The notes under the pieces were generated by a model. It was given only the letters and a program-made list of their open reading frames with translations, made no database searches and had not been told where the DNA came from. Below, piece by piece: positions 5,919 to 6,321 of a stretch of DNA of 6,321 nt. Origin of the DNA: JBDTLH01 sp039934875 (GTDB lineage: Bacteria > Acidobacteriota > Terriglobia > Terriglobales > Acidobacteriaceae); NCBI GenBank assembly GCA_039934875.1, contig JBDTLH010000219.1, positions 1 to 6,321 on the forward strand. The letters are read 5' to 3'. Position 1 is the stretch's first letter. Every line of letters begins with the position of its first letter. The translations under genes were made by a program, and so were the position numbers.

Positions 5919-5963
5919 TCATCAGCTCGACATTGCCGGGCGGTTGTGGCGAACTCCATCGCC
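5910..5963 (-). promoter_or_regulatory. fluoride riboswitch aptamer (crcB motif)
   Basis: The minus-strand sequence carries the crcB-motif consensus, starting GGCGATGG and ending CTGATGACTCCTACTG, 31 bases ahead of the crcB start. P1 is GGCGA (5963-5959) with TCGCC (5952-5948). P2 is GCCCGGC (5941-5935) with GTCGAGC (5931-5925), containing one C-A mismatch and one G-U pair and a 3-base loop. The pseudoknot is GGAGT in the P1 loop (5957-5953) with ACTCC (5919-5915). The conserved A-rich joint (ACAACC) and the 3' CTACTG tail match the class. Known members bind fluoride with Mg ions and switch on crcB-type genes, exactly as placed here. Confidence 0.93.
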
Positions 5964-5972
5964 GTTGCAACC

Positions 5973-5978
5973 ATTGTA
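5973..5978 (-). promoter_or_regulatory. candidate -10 element of the crcB operon
   Basis: TACAAT on the minus strand matches the -10 consensus at five of six positions. It would place transcription initiation about 5-7 bases downstream, just before the first base of riboswitch P1 at 5963, a common arrangement. No recognisable -35 hexamer is found 16-18 bp upstream, so the promoter is either weak or activator dependent. Confidence 0.35.
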
Positions 5979-5989
5979 TCGAAACGATA
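5977..5989. promoter_or_regulatory. inverted repeat TATCG-AAA-CGATA, candidate operator
   Basis: A perfect 5-bp inverted repeat with a 3-base centre fills the spacer between the -35 and -10 of the plus-strand promoter and overlaps the minus-strand -10. Such a position suits a repressor of one or both divergent units. No regulator gene is adjacent, so the binding protein is unknown. Confidence 0.3.
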
Positions 5990-6010
5990 TGATGCAGGAC
6001 GTACCTCGGC

Positions 6011-6057
6011 AGCTCGGACGACCCCGAGCTCTACCCGCAGCCACTCGCAAGGCTGCG
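6011..6057 (+). repeat. two tandem 7-bp hairpins in the leader before the secreted-protein gene
   Basis: AGCTCGG (6011-6017) pairs with CCGAGCT (6024-6030) over a 6-base loop. Five bases later CGCAGCC (6036-6042) pairs with GGCTGCG (6051-6057) over an 8-base loop. Both stems are perfect. They lie in the presumed 5' leader of the 6135 gene, or, on the other strand, upstream of the crcB promoter. No T-run follows either hairpin, so they are not a standard terminator. Confidence 0.45.
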
Positions 6058-6134
6058 AACGGAGGCAAACGCGAACAACTTCTCCATTATGTCCTTACGC
6101 TTTTAAGCTGCTTCCAGGCACAATTGATTCAGTT

Positions 6135-6321
6135 ATGCAATTCGTGATTACTGTCGCTACTCTGGCCTTCCTTTCGGCATCGGACGCAAAACCCCCTTCG
6201 CCCTACATCGATCATGGTGTCTGCCCATTCGAGTGCTGCACCTACCGCAACTGGCAAGCTAAACGGAAAGTGGGCCTTTTCGATCGTCCTGATGGTAAGA
6301 GAATTGGTGAGCTTGAAAAAG
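6135..6321 (+). CDS. secreted CPFECCTY-motif protein, 5' part only
   Basis: The frame opens at ATG 6135 and continues past the window end; 62 codons are visible. Residues 1-18 (MQFVITVATLAFLSASDA) form a short hydrophobic leader that looks like a signal peptide with cleavage near SDA-KP. The mature part starts PPSPYIDHGVCPFECCTYRNW, with three cysteines (C30, C34, C35), then KRKVGLFDRPDGKRIGELEK. That last segment resembles the first strands of a small SH3-like beta barrel as found in other bacterial exported proteins, but the domain is cut off and this is inference. No strong ribosome binding site precedes the ATG. A leader with two hairpins may control expression. The function is unknown; the periplasm or cell surface is the likely location. 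Confidence 0.65.
   Translation, partial: MQFVITVATLAFLSASDAKPPSPYIDHGVCPFECCTYRNWQAKRKVGLFDRPDGKRIGELEK

Larger units (their letters stand above)
5965..5993 (+). promoter_or_regulatory. candidate sigma-70 promoter for the secreted-protein gene
   Basis: TTGCAA (5965-5970) and TATGAT (5988-5993) are separated by exactly 17 bp, matching the consensus at four and five of six positions. Transcription would begin near 6000, leaving a leader of about 135 bases before the ATG at 6135. It faces away from, and overlaps, the crcB operon -10. Confidence 0.4.

Noticed and set aside
5785..5970. 61-codon minus-strand frame overlapping the riboswitch, including an ATG at 5907
   Set aside because: It is out of frame with crcB, spans structured aptamer RNA and has no domain. 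The ATG falls in the loop of the SD-sequestering hairpin, but no ribosome binding site precedes it.
5944..6147. 67-codon plus-strand frame upstream of the secreted-protein gene
   Set aside because: It covers the riboswitch complement, the divergent promoter and the tandem hairpins, with no protein-like composition.
1..6321. CRISPR array, tRNA, rRNA, insertion sequence or prophage signals
   Set aside because: No regularly spaced repeats, cloverleaf-type sequence, transposase or integrase motifs were found on either strand.

Overview
The window looks like chromosomal DNA from a free-living, fairly GC-rich bacterium. An acidobacterial origin (Terriglobia/Koribacter-like) is my best guess, from the overall style of the proteins: a bacillithiol-type deacetylase with an AHRDD motif, a UPF0173 hydrolase, a Crp/Fnr-like regulator and a secreted CPFECCTY protein. 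That assignment is inference. There are no rRNA or tRNA genes, insertion sequences or CRISPR arrays.

Layout. Bases 1-304 (minus) hold the N-terminal part of a membrane protein of probable CPBP/CAAX-protease type. It lies directly downstream of trpD (326-1375, minus; anthranilate phosphoribosyltransferase). The 383 bases between the divergent trpD and dapA genes carry one doubtful small gene (1428-1748, plus). Then come dapA (1759-2646, plus; lysine/diaminopimelate pathway), a UPF0173 metallo-beta-lactamase-fold hydrolase (2770-3492, plus) and a Crp/Fnr-like transcription regulator (3588-4319, plus). A short convergent gap (4320-4436) contains a perfect 7-bp hairpin and a T-tract.

The most informative part is the minus-strand unit from 5963 down to 4437. 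A fluoride riboswitch aptamer (5910-5963) precedes crcB (fluoride channel/exporter), a DUF190 gene and a bshB1-like LmbE-family deacetylase. These genes are 4 bp apart and overlapping by 4 bp respectively, so they should be one transcript. The riboswitch can be read base by base: P1, P2, and a 5-bp pseudoknot between the P1 loop and the conserved 3' segment. The same 3' segment can instead form a two-part 5+5 bp hairpin with the crcB Shine-Dalgarno. This gives a simple fluoride-ON translational switch. The presence of a thiol-biosynthesis-type deacetylase under this switch is the least expected point.

Divergent from the fluoride operon, a plus-strand promoter-like sequence (TTGCAA, 17 bp, TATGAT) with an inverted repeat in its spacer and two tandem 7-bp hairpins in the presumed leader precedes a truncated gene (6135-end). 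That gene encodes a small secreted, cysteine-containing protein.
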